From contig CAIYUY010000011.1 in NCBI GenBank assembly GCA_903929485.1, positions 1-34,456 of the forward strand: DNA of 34,456 bases, written 5' to 3'. Origin of the DNA: an uncultured Desulfuromonadales bacterium (GTDB lineage Bacteria; Desulfobacterota; Desulfuromonadia; Geobacterales; CAIOGM01). Shown piece after piece: positions 1 through 8,400 of this stretch (position 1 is the first letter of the stretch; each line of letters opens with the position of its first letter). Made by a program: the position numbers and the translations under genes. The notes under the pieces were generated by a model, which did not search any database, was not told the origin of the DNA, and was given only the letters and a program-made list of their open reading frames with translations.

Positions 1-950
1 CAGCGGGCGCCGGTGATATCCATCCTGTCTTTAACCAGGTAACGGCATGCACCTTCTATCACCCCGGTGGCAATGGGCAATCCCTGCGCCAAATACTTGT
101 CATACTGGAGGTATTCCTGGTTGTTTCGCAAATATGCCGCACACGTATCGACAGCTTTACGTTTCTTTTTAAGTAACTCACCTTCAGTCGCTAATGTTTG
201 AATTTCATTGGCAACCTGACTGCTTTGACCGTGAAGCACCAGCAAAAGACGTTGCGTAACAAACTGTTCGCAACGCGAATCGCATTCCTTATAGAACGCA
301 TGCGATGCTTTCCACAGATATTCAATGACATGGATGATGTCGATGATTATGGTGAGCGTCACGTCGAATGCTTTTGCTTGTTCCTTCATGACGCGCAACT
401 GTTTCTTGTTGCCGTCAACCAGTGCTATCCACTGCTTTTCATGACGAGGATCTCGTGCCTGACCCTCTTGAAACATCTCGATGATCACCTGATCCGGTTC
501 TCGCTCCACACTTGCCCAGACTCGTTTATCCTCCGGGCGAGGACGTTGCTTCTTCTCTACAAGAACCGGAGTTAAACCGACAATTTCTTCCGCAGTACGG
601 ATATGTGGTGCGATGGTGAACACTGATGCGACTTGAGCCATCCGCTTGCGATCCTTCTTCTCACCGGCAGTCAGGCGATTCTGTAGCTTGTGCTGCTCTT
701 TTTCGGCAGCCTTCCTGGTTGCCTCCCGTAGGCTTTCATGACGCATGACCACTCCTTTACCATCGGTGGTCACTATCAATAAGGAACTGGTATCCTTGGC
801 GGGAGCATCTGAATCTTCCGGTCTGTTCAGCTAAGGTCTCGTCGTACGATGACCTCGTAATATCCTCACTGACCAGGCGCCTTACTTCGTGGGTGTATTT
901 TTCAGCTGGCAAATTCAGGTGCCCATCAGCCGGGAAGAGACTTGGGCCTA
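1..950 (-). pseudogene. Decayed ISKra4-family transposase, cut by window edge
   Basis: Read on the minus strand, roughly 820 to 1 gives one open frame containing DGKGVVMRHESLREATRKAA, then VDGNKKQLRVMKEQ, and ends at the window edge in GVIEGACRYLVKDRMDITGA. These are conserved blocks of ISKra4-type DDE transposases. Upstream (about 945-825) the conserved LNLPAEKYTHEVRRLVSE block lies in a different frame that does not connect, and the roughly 30-40 residues that normally join the two blocks are absent. The gene therefore carries a deletion plus frameshift near base 820 and is not functional as it stands. The ORF track misses it because it has no stop inside the window. Its 5' remnant abuts the stop of the lipoprotein gene at 951. 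Family assignment is from remembered conserved motifs; the broken reading frame is seen directly. Confidence 0.8.
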
Positions 951-1526
951 CTACTGAAACATCTCAATAAATCTTGAATCGAAGGTTAGGTTTTGGACAA
1001 AATCATCAATAGCCCCTTTGAGTTCATCAGAAAATTTGGGGACCAAGACACCATTAAGAACGGTCAGTTTATAAAAACCTCTTGCGGGGAAAGAAGATAC
1101 CGTATCTGTTTTTTTTGCTTGCCGGATAGATACCAATGAATCGATATTGGCCACCTTTATCGTCCCGTACATCTGTGCTCTAACACGTTTCAACGTAACA
1201 ACCAGTGAAACATCATAACTCGAGTCTTCGTTACTCACGATCTTGTTATTGTGTTTTTCAAATTCCTGTTTTAGTGCATTACTCATGATCAGCTCAATCG
1301 GATCGTTAGTATTCCAGTATGTATTTTCAAAATTACCTATATACCCTTTTTCTTCGGCAGGCCTCTCATCTTTTACTATGATCAAAACCGTTTTTTTATG
1401 TAGTGCAGAGAGAGCACTAAATTGTTGAGGAAAGTACTCAATGTTACCAGTCAAACGAGTAGTACCTGCGCATCCCAAAACAAGCAATGAAGAAGCAGTT
1501 AAAATAGTAATAACTAATAGTCGCAT
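951..1526 (-). CDS. Small outer-membrane-type lipoprotein, YajG-like layout
   Basis: The 191-aa product starts with a lipoprotein signal peptide (MRLLVITILTASSLLVLGC, lipobox LVLGC, Cys19), so the mature protein should be acylated and envelope-anchored. The body has an early Asp-Arg pair after a beta-strand (VLIIVKDERPAEEKGYIG), a central helix (IELIMSNALKQEFEK) and a following strand with alternating hydrophobics (SYDVSLVVTLKRVRAQ). This resembles the layout of YajG-type lipoproteins, but the similarity is weak and no function can be assigned. The start is set by AAAGGA about six bases before the ATG. It lies 13 bases after the larger lipoprotein gene on the same strand, so the two are probably co-transcribed. 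Its codons are AT-rich compared with the giant genes downstream. An ISKra4 relic begins immediately after its stop. Confidence 0.8.
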   Translation of the reverse strand: MRLLVITILTASSLLVLGCAGTTRLTGNIEYFPQQFSALSALHKKTVLIIVKDERPAEEKGYIGNFENTYWNTNDPIELIMSNALKQEFEKHNNKIVSNEDSSYDVSLVVTLKRVRAQMYGTIKVANIDSLVSIRQAKKTDTVSSFPARGFYKLTVLNGVLVPKFSDELKGAIDDFVQNLTFDSRFIEMFQ

Positions 1527-1539
1527 AGCAGTTCCTTTA

Positions 1540-2256
1540 TTAGCGTGTAAAGCGTATCTCGTTGATAATCCTATTTGAATAATTGATAAGTAAGTCTAGC
1601 ATCTCATTTCTCAGAAGTCCTTGGGTGGTTGAAAAATTTTCTAAAGGATAGACATCTCCCGCAGCAAAAAATGATTCACGTTTCCAAATCGAGCGTCTAT
1701 CTTGCCCCTGCAAAAGTGAGATTTGAGCATCAAGAGCAGCCATACCCTTATCTGCTGGATCTTTACTCATGCCTGGGCGTAAGCCCCATGTAACAATATC
1801 CAGTATTAACAACCCATCGACGCTACTCGCATCTTCAGGATGTTCAGAAATGTCGATGACACTATCAAAACGCCCCGACCTCTGCAATCCTTGCACCATC
1901 ATGCTGGTAAGAATCCTTTTGCAATCAAAGTCGCCTAACATCGGCTTTAGATCGTTGGTTAGGTTAGAGTCTACACCTTTCTGAATTCCTTTTTGAATAG
2001 CTGCCCCTAATAGTCCTCCAGCAATAAAACCAGCGTCTTGAGTGCCCAATTGGTTTAAAATTACAGAAAACTTCTCTTTTATTTCGACTTTAATACCAAT
2101 TTTTTTGATTTGAGAGAGGAATATAGGATCAAGAGCAGTCTTGATTCCTGTCGTTGTCGAAGCACAACCACAATAAAAACTAAAAGTGCCAACAACCACA
2201 AGGAATTTAAAAGTAATCAGCAGAGATCGTTTCCGCATAATTGAGAGTTCATTCAT
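1540..2256 (-). CDS. Lipoprotein of unknown function
   Basis: I place the start at 2256 (MNELSIMRKRSLL), not at the ORF-track start 38 codons upstream, because AAAAGGGAA sits about seven bases before this ATG and the extra upstream residues look non-coding. The 238-aa product has a positively charged start, a hydrophobic stretch and a lipobox (FYCGC), so it should be a lipoprotein. The mature part contains a glycine-rich hydrophobic segment (AGFIAGGLLGAAIQKGIQKG). A later region (SVDGLLILDIVTWGLRPG) reads like the beta-core of envelope lipoproteins, and the C-terminal end is helical. I do not recognise a named family. It is the first gene of a two-gene operon with the 191-aa lipoprotein, which starts 13 bases downstream. 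A shared role in the cell envelope is inferred only from context. Confidence 0.8.
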   Translation of the reverse strand: MNELSIMRKRSLLITFKFLVVVGTFSFYCGCASTTTGIKTALDPIFLSQIKKIGIKVEIKEKFSVILNQLGTQDAGFIAGGLLGAAIQKGIQKGVDSNLTNDLKPMLGDFDCKRILTSMMVQGLQRSGRFDSVIDISEHPEDASSVDGLLILDIVTWGLRPGMSKDPADKGMAALDAQISLLQGQDRRSIWKRESFFAAGDVYPLENFSTTQGLLRNEMLDLLINYSNRIINEIRFTR

Positions 2257-2339
2257 ATACTGTTTCCCTTTTGAAATGACTAGTTTCACATCTGTAAATT
2301 TCTTCTTTGCAATTACGGATGTGAATCGGCATGCAATAA

Positions 2340-2385
2340 TGATCCACGATTGACCACAATCGGCGGCCAAGGGTGACCACTCTAT
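2340..2385. mobile_element. IS21-like end remnant
   Basis: TGATCCAC is followed by two copies of TGACCAC 23 bases apart, separated by AATCGGCGGCCAAGGG. Multiple short terminal direct repeats with this kind of spacing and wording are typical of IS21-family ends. No istA/istB coding sequence is present nearby, so this would be a solo end. Confidence 0.35.
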
Positions 2386-2596
2386 GCGTTATAATCTGTT
2401 ACCAAGAAAGTTTTTCTTTCAAACGGGTCAATGCCGCAGGTCAATGCCTAGTCAAATTTTGATGCCAATTGACAACATAATAAAAATGATATTAAGGAGA
2501 AATCATTTTATCATAATTTTTGTGCAATAAATATAATTTTAATATTTTATTATGCAAAAAGTTTTTTCTGGCCAGCGATTTCTCAATTCTCTTCCT
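2386..2596. other. AT-rich intergenic stretch
   Basis: No supported gene. The phrase GGTCAATGCC occurs twice close together (about 2426-2450). The rest is a strongly AT-rich run that probably includes upstream control DNA for the minus-strand lipoprotein operon, but no convincing -35/-10 pair could be fixed. Confidence 0.4.
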
Positions 2597-2751
2597 GGAG
2601 AGTGGTTCAAAACGGGGGCTGGAACAATCGGTTGCTTTTTAAAGAATCAACAGTTTCTATGTAACCATTCAACATCATTTAAGTAAAGTGGGTTTAACTA
2701 CGTCATGCGAGGCTGAGCTATGATCCCAGCCCCCGGATTGCTCCACTCTCC
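2597..2751. mobile_element. 155-bp MITE-like element with 26-bp inverted repeats
   Basis: The left end GGAGAGTGGTTCAAAACGGG(GGCTGG) and the inverted right end (read on the minus strand as GGAGAGTGGAGCAATCCGGG...) match at 22 of 26 positions and enclose about 100 bases with no coding capacity. That is the structure of a miniature inverted-repeat transposable element. Related ends occur at 4973, 31654 and 32601 in this window, the first next to a decayed IS1182-like transposase that could be the source family. No clear target-site duplication was found outside the ends. Confidence 0.6.
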
Positions 2752-2778
2752 GGGATCGCGGGCTCACGGTAAAAAGGG

Positions 2779-2804
2779 GCTACCCACGCGACACAACGAA
2801 GAGC
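2779..2804. repeat. Dispersed repeat GCTACCCACGCGACACAACG, copy 1
   Basis: GCTACCCACGCGACACAACG followed by AAGA recurs as GCTACCCACGTGATACGACG AAGA at 29321, with only three differences over 24 bases. Both copies lie in intergenic DNA. It may be a relic of a genome-wide interspersed repeat; its nature is unknown. Confidence 0.45.
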
Positions 2805-2825
2805 CTCTTGGAGATTTCTTTTTAG

Positions 2826-2860
2826 TTGACACTGCAGCGGCCATGCAGTATTAATATAAT
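2826..2860 (+). promoter_or_regulatory. Consensus-like sigma-70 promoter
   Basis: A perfect TTGACA box (2826-2831) is followed after exactly 17 bases by TATTAA and six bases further by TATAAT. The spacer contains the inverted repeat CTGCA-N7-TGCAG, which could be an operator. It points toward the palindrome array and the small-peptide/lipoprotein operon. Confidence 0.55.
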
Positions 2861-3025
2861 ATAATTCTTGAGCCTTCTGGAGTAGATGTGGTAGTAGCTC
2901 ATGGACATTTTATACGTGGTCTAAGTCGAAAGTCTCCAGAGTCAGTTTGTACTGACGGGCAACTTTTTATTTTTCCTAAAAGCAGAGATGCAACGGTTAA
3001 GCTAACCGTCAGGGAAAGCATATAA
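2855..3025 (+). pseudogene. Possible gene remnant without ATG
   Basis: An open frame reading ...SGVDVVVAHGHFIRGLSRK...LFIFPKSRDATVKLTVRESI and then TAA runs for about 56 codons after an upstream stop. The composition looks protein-like rather than random, but there is no ATG and no ribosome-binding site; only a GTG would be available. The stop overlaps the first palindrome of the array. It may be the tail of a gene whose start was lost to the transposon insertions just upstream. No family was recognised and it could be chance. Confidence 0.22.
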
Positions 3026-3199
3026 TATTGTATGCCTCGAAACAGGGCAGTTTCCCGTAAAAGCGTCTAACAATTCGCACAGGCATCTAATATCAGATGC
3101 CTGTCAAATCAATAAAAGCATCCAATACTAGATACTACAAGGCATCTAAATTTAGATGCCGATGTCTAATATTGTATGCTGCCATCTTATATTATATAC
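3018..3199. repeat. Array of 18-bp palindromes, consensus GCATCTAATATTAGATGC
   Basis: Six clear copies start at 3018, 3083, 3118, 3142, 3162 and 3182, with a degenerate seventh at 3063. Two are near-perfect dyads: GCATCTAAATTTAGATGC, and the 3083 copy, whose flanks extend the dyad to 26 bp. Starts are spaced 20 bases apart for 3142-3162-3182 and 3063-3083. Each unit is a dyad, not a spacer-separated direct repeat, so this is not a CRISPR array. It lies between the promoter at 2826 and the three-gene operon at 3294, suggesting a multi-site operator or a set of RNA hairpins in the leader. Confidence 0.85.
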
Positions 3200-3239
3200 C
3201 GCGCTAACTGGTCAATTAAGAGTTGAATAACAAGGCAAA

Positions 3240-3276
3240 GGCTCCGTCGTGATGTTCAACGGTATCACTCGGAGCC
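3240..3276 (+). promoter_or_regulatory. Leader hairpin before a strong ribosome-binding site
   Basis: GGCTCCG and CGGAGCC form a perfect 7-bp stem, continued inside by GTGAT/ATCAC, with a 10-base loop. The hairpin ends eight bases before the AGGAGG of the 42-aa gene. No U-run follows, so it is not an ordinary terminator. It could protect the mRNA or gate translation. Confidence 0.55.
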
Positions 3277-3293
3277 GCAAATAGGAGGTAATC

Positions 3294-3422
3294 ATGAGGC
3301 AAGCGATTTTGTTGCGAACCGTGCTTTTTGTTGGACTAATGTCGCTAAGTTTTAGCGGGTCCGTTTTTCTCCAGCCCCCCTGGAACTCCATAAGCAAATT
3401 CCATAAAATGGAAGCATTATGA
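3294..3422 (+). CDS. 42-aa hydrophobic secreted or membrane peptide
   Basis: This gene is too short for the ORF track. A perfect AGGAGG lies five bases before ATG, and the 42-codon frame begins MRQAILLRTVLFVGLMSLSF and ends ...KFHKMEAL. The N-terminus is basic and then hydrophobic, with small residues (SFSGS) where a signal peptidase could cut, so the product is probably exported or a single-pass membrane peptide. There is no lipobox cysteine. Its TGA overlaps the ATG of the next lipoprotein gene in the arrangement ATGA, which implies translational coupling; that gene has only a weak ribosome-binding site of its own. It could act as a leader peptide or be a functional microprotein. No homologue was recognised. 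Confidence 0.6.
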   Translation: MRQAILLRTVLFVGLMSLSFSGSVFLQPPWNSISKFHKMEAL

Positions 3423-3937
3423 CTAGGTATATATATATCTTGTTAGTATTCGGACTGTTATTTATCTGTGGTTGCAGTACAACGACCAAGTGTAATATTG
3501 CTTCTAATGGTAATGTTCCTGAAGGTTATAGCCTAATATTTGGCAAATTACTGGACAAGTCTAGCGAACCTAATATATTGCACAGTATATACTATGATGT
3601 ATTGAATAGAAAAAATGGTTCATATGCTGTAAAATATGAAAAAGATGCAGCTGAAGAATATTTTTATTGGTGTCTACCTCCTGGTCAGTATGTTATAGCA
3701 AATTATGTGGATATACATGGATTCATGGGCGGCTCTTCTTCAGCAAATAAAAAAAGAATTAACGGTATATTTGATGTTAATGCAAATGACAAATTGGTAT
3801 ACATTGGTTTGATAGACATTGATTCAAAAATAGTTTTTGATGATTCAGATCGTGCATTGGTTGAATTAAAGTATAAATATCATGGTTTAAATAATATTCA
3901 TCAAAAACGACTAATTATTTTTGAAAAGGAGAGATAG
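3419..3937 (+). CDS. Lipoprotein of unknown function (operon gene 2)
   Basis: The 172-aa product has a clear lipoprotein signal (MTRYIYILLVFGLLFICGC, lipobox ICGC, Cys19). The mature domain is rich in beta-strand pattern and aromatic residues (EEYFYWCLPPGQYVIANYVD, later DKLVYIGLIDIDSKIVFDD). The segment LPPGQYVI resembles the 'P.G.Y.I' turn of DUF2846-like lipoproteins, which usually carry such a beta-sandwich, but this is only a resemblance. Its ATG overlaps the stop of the 42-aa gene, and its stop is two bases before the next start, so all three genes form one tight operon. The gene is very AT-rich compared with the giant genes at 5.4-17 kb, which fits acquisition by transfer. Confidence 0.8.
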   Translation: MTRYIYILLVFGLLFICGCSTTTKCNIASNGNVPEGYSLIFGKLLDKSSEPNILHSIYYDVLNRKNGSYAVKYEKDAAEEYFYWCLPPGQYVIANYVDIHGFMGGSSSANKKRINGIFDVNANDKLVYIGLIDIDSKIVFDDSDRALVELKYKYHGLNNIHQKRLIIFEKER

Positions 3938-3939
3938 TT

Positions 3940-4434
3940 ATGTACTTATCGATCAAAAAAAGTTTTGTATTGTTGTCAGTTGTATTTGTCAGTGCATGTT
4001 CTAGCATTGAGTACCATGGGTTAATACCAGACAATCCTACTCCATCTGTTGCCGCTGGATTAACCGGGCCACGTTTTGTTGATAGTTTGCAGCCAACATT
4101 ATCTTGGAAAACTGAAGGGTTACCGACTGACAGCAAATTCGATCTGATTATTTATAGTGCGATTAATAATAATTCCAGGTCACTAGGTGGTCAATATTGC
4201 TATTTAATTCATTTGAATAAAGGAGTTGAAATATATTATCGAGAAGGTTTAGATGGAAGTAGCCATAAAGTAGAAATGAAGTTAGAGCCAAAGACCATAT
4301 ATTTCTGGAGTGTAAGGACACGTAAAGGTTCAGAAACGGCTCCGTGGTCTACATTTGACTATGAAACCGGCATTAGGTTTGTGACTCGCTGGGAAAAAGG
4401 CTCTAAAAGAGAGTGGCTTTTCATGACCCCCTGA
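3940..4434 (+). CDS. Lipoprotein with fibronectin-III-like segment
   Basis: The 164-aa product has a lipoprotein signal peptide (SFVLLSVVFVSAC, lipobox VSAC). The mature part contains the run LQPTLSWKT...FDLIIYS...YYREGL...LEPKTIYFWSVRTRKGSE. This is the strand order and Trp/Tyr placement of a fibronectin type III-like sandwich (P.LSW....YDL.I....L.P...Y.W.VR). AAAGGAGA inside the end of the preceding gene provides a good ribosome-binding site, and only two bases separate the genes. Role unknown; an envelope-exposed adhesive or structural lipoprotein is the simplest guess. It ends the operon, and transposon debris follows. Confidence 0.8.
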   Translation: MYLSIKKSFVLLSVVFVSACSSIEYHGLIPDNPTPSVAAGLTGPRFVDSLQPTLSWKTEGLPTDSKFDLIIYSAINNNSRSLGGQYCYLIHLNKGVEIYYREGLDGSSHKVEMKLEPKTIYFWSVRTRKGSETAPWSTFDYETGIRFVTRWEKGSKREWLFMTP

Positions 4435-4611
4435 TTGATTATTAAAAATTACATACTGAGGGGAGCGCGGGATAAGGGATCAAGTCTGGACATGGACAAA
4501 AGCGGATGGTACGTGTGTCGAAATCCTGACAATCATATTAAAGGCACCTCCGGGACGAGAGGGACGCAGTGAAAGCACATTAACCGCCACACTTGATAAT
4601 AGATAGCTCTG

Positions 4612-4970
4612 CATTAACCCGCATGTCTGGAATTGTAGAGGAAGCTGATGAGGGAGCTGCTCTACTGGAGCCAGATTCCGCTGGGCAGCATCCTTGATAG
4701 CCGGTAACAGGGCGTGGGCGTCGCTCTCATGGTCCGCCTCAACCTTGACGTGCGTGATCAGATTCAGCTGGCTCTTGTCTTCGGATCACGTCTTCATCAC
4801 TTGCATCTGGTACCCTTTCCCCTTATGGCCACAATAACCGGCCTCGGGATCAGATGGATTCTGCAGTGAATCGGATGGCACTTCCTTGTTGGGCTTGATG
4901 ACTACGGCGGTGACGTCGTCTGTTTGCCCATTGAGATCAGCCTGCTGGTGAAAAATGTTGGCGAAGGTTC
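4612..4970 (-). pseudogene. Decayed IS1182-like transposase fragment
   Basis: On the minus strand the frame reads EVPSDSLQNPSDPEAGYCGH followed by KGKGYQMQVMKT, then an in-frame TGA, then QLNLITHVKVEADHESDAHA. The SLQNPSDPxAGYxGHKGxGYQ block and the LNLITHVEVE block are characteristic of the DDE domain of IS1182-type transposases. The N-terminal half and the C-terminal end are missing and there is an internal stop at 4786-4788, so it is dead. The region 4435-4611 to its left holds no gene I can support. The terminal repeat at 4973 lies directly against the truncated 5' side. Confidence 0.75.
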
Positions 4971-4972
4971 CT

Positions 4973-4997
4973 CAGCTCCCGGATTGTTGCACTCTCC
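4973..4997 (-). repeat. Terminal repeat of the GGAGAGTG family
   Basis: CAGCTCCCGGATTGTTGCACTCTCC differs at only three of 25 positions from the right end of the 155-bp element at 2726-2751. It abuts the truncated IS1182-like transposase, which suggests that this transposase family owns these ends and that an internal deletion joined the end to the middle of the gene. Confidence 0.65.
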
Positions 4998-5048
4998 CCA
5001 TAGTCTTGGCCGTGGATGTGAAACAAATTCAATGGAAGTTACTCAGGG

Positions 5049-5125
5049 GGTGGCCGAAATCATCGGATTAGGTGGCCGATTTCGATCGGAATCAGCGGCC
5101 GATTTGCCGCGGAATACGCAACCGG
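5049..5125. mobile_element. IS21-like end with three tandem terminal repeats
   Basis: GGTGGCCGA recurs at 5049 and 5071, and GCGGCCGA at 5095, each followed 7-8 bases later by CGGA (CGGATTA, CGGAATC, CGGAATAC). Spacings of 22 and 24 bases and this wording match the multiple terminal direct repeats seen at IS21-family ends. No transposase gene is attached. The following stretch to 5404 shows nothing I can support. Confidence 0.45.
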
Positions 5126-5404
5126 CCATACTTCCTGTATATTCATGATCCCTTTTGCCCCTCTAAGGCCCAGTGACCACATAGCTGTCAAATCCGCCAA
5201 ATTGTTGCAAAACAGTGTTTTGAAATATTGATATATGGATAGCAGTAAACGTCCCATCTGGAATATCATGTTGGCTCTTGTTTCAGCATGATCTGATAAG
5301 GGAAGGATAACGCATTTGAAATTGCATTGGCAGGAAGAAGAGCTTTGTGAACATTGGTCATTGACAGCTGAAGAATTAAAATTGGTGAGCGAGAGCACAA
5401 GTTA

Positions 5405-8400
5405 TCACTTCACCCTTATCCCGTTCACCTTCAAGGCGCCAGCTTTTACGGTAAGAGGGCTTTGGATCGTCGTCGGATTGCCGCTCTGTCCGCTAAAGTC
5501 GGCATTGTAGCCACCTTTGAGGAGGATGGTGAACCCCTTGTCCATAATCAGGCTCTCCGGAAAATCGGCGCCGAGCAGCAGGATTTCAGTGTCGTTAGCG
5601 ACAGCGGTAAAGGCATCGAAGAGCGTAGCATACCCGGTACTGCCGATCTTTGCCTTGGGTGCGGCGGTGAAAGTCGCAGTGACCGATTTATCGGCGGTCA
5701 TGGCTACGGTACAGTCGCCCGTTGCATTCGTGCATGCGCCGCCCCAACCGGAGAAGGAGGAGTTGTTGCCGGGGATGGCTGTGAGTGTAAGCGAGGTGGT
5801 TACTGGTTTGGTTGTGGAACAGGCGCCTTCCTGTGGCGGCCAGGTGCAGGCGATGGGGCCGGTGGGGGTGCTATTGACCGAACCGCTGCCGGTGCCGGAG
5901 AGGGTGAGGGAAAGGTTCCGGTACTGGAGTAGAGCCGAATAATCCTGTTCTGTTTGGTCGGAAGTAATGTTGTTATAACTTCGGGAGACAGGGTTGAAGG
6001 CGTACCCGGCAAGCGTCGGCGTGATCGTGCCACTCCAACCCGCTGTCACGGTGCACGTATAGCTGCCGGCAGCGTTGGAAACGGTGCAGATTGCGCCGCT
6101 CAAGATTATACTGGAGAGTCCCGTACCGTTTTGTATGACGCTTCCCGATATGGAAACAGCGGGAACCATTTTGAAGACTCCGCCACTGGAGGTCCCGGCA
6201 TAAACGGTTTGGCTACTGTTCGGGTCGATAGTCAGGGTCTCGACCGACAAGTTGGTCAACCCAGTGTTCACCGTACGCCAGGAAGCGCCTCCGTTCACGG
6301 TTAAATAAACGCCGCGACCCATCGACCCGGCATAAATGGTCTGGTTGCTATTCGGGTCGATGGCCAGCGCAACGAAACCTCCTCCTACAATTCCGCTGTT
6401 TATCGCATTCCATGAGTCGCCACCGTTGAGGGACTTGAACATCCCGCCAGTCCAAGTCCCTGCATAGATAATCCGGCTATTGCTTGGATCTATCAGTAGG
6501 GACATTACAGCCATGCCGCTCAGCCCGTTGTTCGCCGCGCTCCAAGTGCCGCCCCCGTTTGTAGACTTGAATAGCCCGCCTTGTGTCCCGGCATAGATGG
6601 TTTGATTGCTGTAGGGGTCAATAGCAACGGCCTGGATATCGGTATTGGTCAATCCACTGTTAATCGTGCTCCAGGAACTTCCGCCGTTGATCGATTTATA
6701 CAGACCATCGCCCAACGTCCCGGCATAGACAGTCTGGCTGTTGGTCCGGTCGATGACTAGAGTTTGTACATATTTGTAGGTCAGTTCACCGTTCAGCGCG
6801 CTCCATGAAACGCCACCATTGTTGGACTTGTATACTGCATCGCCCGATAACGCGGCATAGACGGTTTGGCTACTACTTGGGTCAACGACAATGGATAGAA
6901 TATCCGGACGGGTAAGCCCACTGCCGGCTAAGCTCCAGCTGCTGCCACCATCGGAAGACTTAGCTAAACCACTTCCAAATGTCCCGGCGTAGATTGTCTG
7001 ACTGTTGTTAACGTCGATGGATATAGATCTGATGTATGTACCCACAACTCCTTTGTTCATAACAGTCCAAGAATCACCGCCACTGGTAGACTTGAACAAC
7101 CATCCGCCAGTCCCGGCATAAATATTCTGGTTGTTAGATCTGTCGATAGCCAGTGAATAAACCCATGTCATTGGCAGCGCGCCATCCACTCCCGTCCAAG
7201 AGCCGGCGCCGTCTATGGATTTGTATACCTTACTCCATGTTCCGGCATAGATGGTTTGTCCGTTACTCGGGTCGATGGCAAGTGCTAAGATATTTGTGTT
7301 GGTCATCCCGCTATTCACCGCGCTCCAAGAGGAACCGCTGTCAGTGGACTTGAACACTCCACCCGGCGAGGTCCCGGCATAGATAATTTGGCTGTTGCCT
7401 GGATTGATGACCAGGGACTGGACATTTGTGCCGGTCAGTCCGTTGTTCGTCACGCTCCAGGAGGAACCGCCATCGCTGGACTTAAACACCCCGCCCTCCG
7501 AGGTTCCGGCATAGATAACATTGCTGTTACTTGAGTTGATGGCCAGGGTTTGGACATTTGTGTAGACCAACCCACTATTAATAACAGTCCAGGAATCGCC
7601 ACTGTTGGTTGATTTGAACATCCCGCCATCTGTCCCGGCAAAGACATTCCGGCTGTTATTCGGGTCGATGGCCAAGGACTGGACATATGCGTAGTTCAGA
7701 CCACTGCTCTTTGTAATCCAAGATCCTCCGCCGTTGACGGACTTGTAAACATCAGTGCCCCCGCCGGCATAAATGACCTGGCTGTCGTTCCGGTCAATGG
7801 TCAAGGACTGGACATATGCATTGGTCATCACTGCGTTCCAGGAAATTCCACCGTTATTTGACTTGTAGACCCCCCCGCCATTGCCGATTCCCGCATAAAT
7901 TGTCTGACTGTTGTTCGGGTCGATGGCCACTACGCCAATATACCCACCCTCTGGCCCTGATGTCTGCTGCCAGATGGCCTTGGCAAGGTTCGCGGAACAG
8001 ATTGCATTCGAACCCCCGTTACTCCCTGAGCAACTCCAATTCCATGGTCCGCTACCGGTGACCAATGACGGGGCGCCGACCGAACAGAAATTAGTGGTAG
8101 GCGAGGATACCAATGACTGACCGTTGGCTTGGCCGCAGACTCCGTTAATTTCGGCAGAAACAATAGTCAGGCTAAATACCTTAGTTGATGACAGGCCATT
8201 GCTGCCTTTTACCTGAACGGTAAAGTTTGCTGTCGTTGCAGTAGTTGGTGTGCCGTTGATCACCCCACTGCTACTCAGATCCAAACCTGCAGGGAGGTTG
8301 CCGGAGGTGATAGTCCACGTGTATGGTTTGACGCCATAGTTCGCTGTTAAGGATTGAGTGTACAATGTACCGACAGTGCCGGTTGTTAGCGGAGTGGTGG

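Noticed and set aside
198-575. 125-aa plus-strand ORF
   Set aside because: It is antisense to the ISKra4 transposase remnant, which has the conserved motifs.
3018-3199. CRISPR-like array
   Set aside because: Units are 18-bp dyads with gaps of 2 to 47 bases and no unique spacers of regular length; no cas gene is present.
5462-8163. Many plus- and minus-strand ORFs inside the Asp-box gene
   Set aside because: They have no ribosome-binding sites, overlap a well-supported gene, and mirror its repeats.
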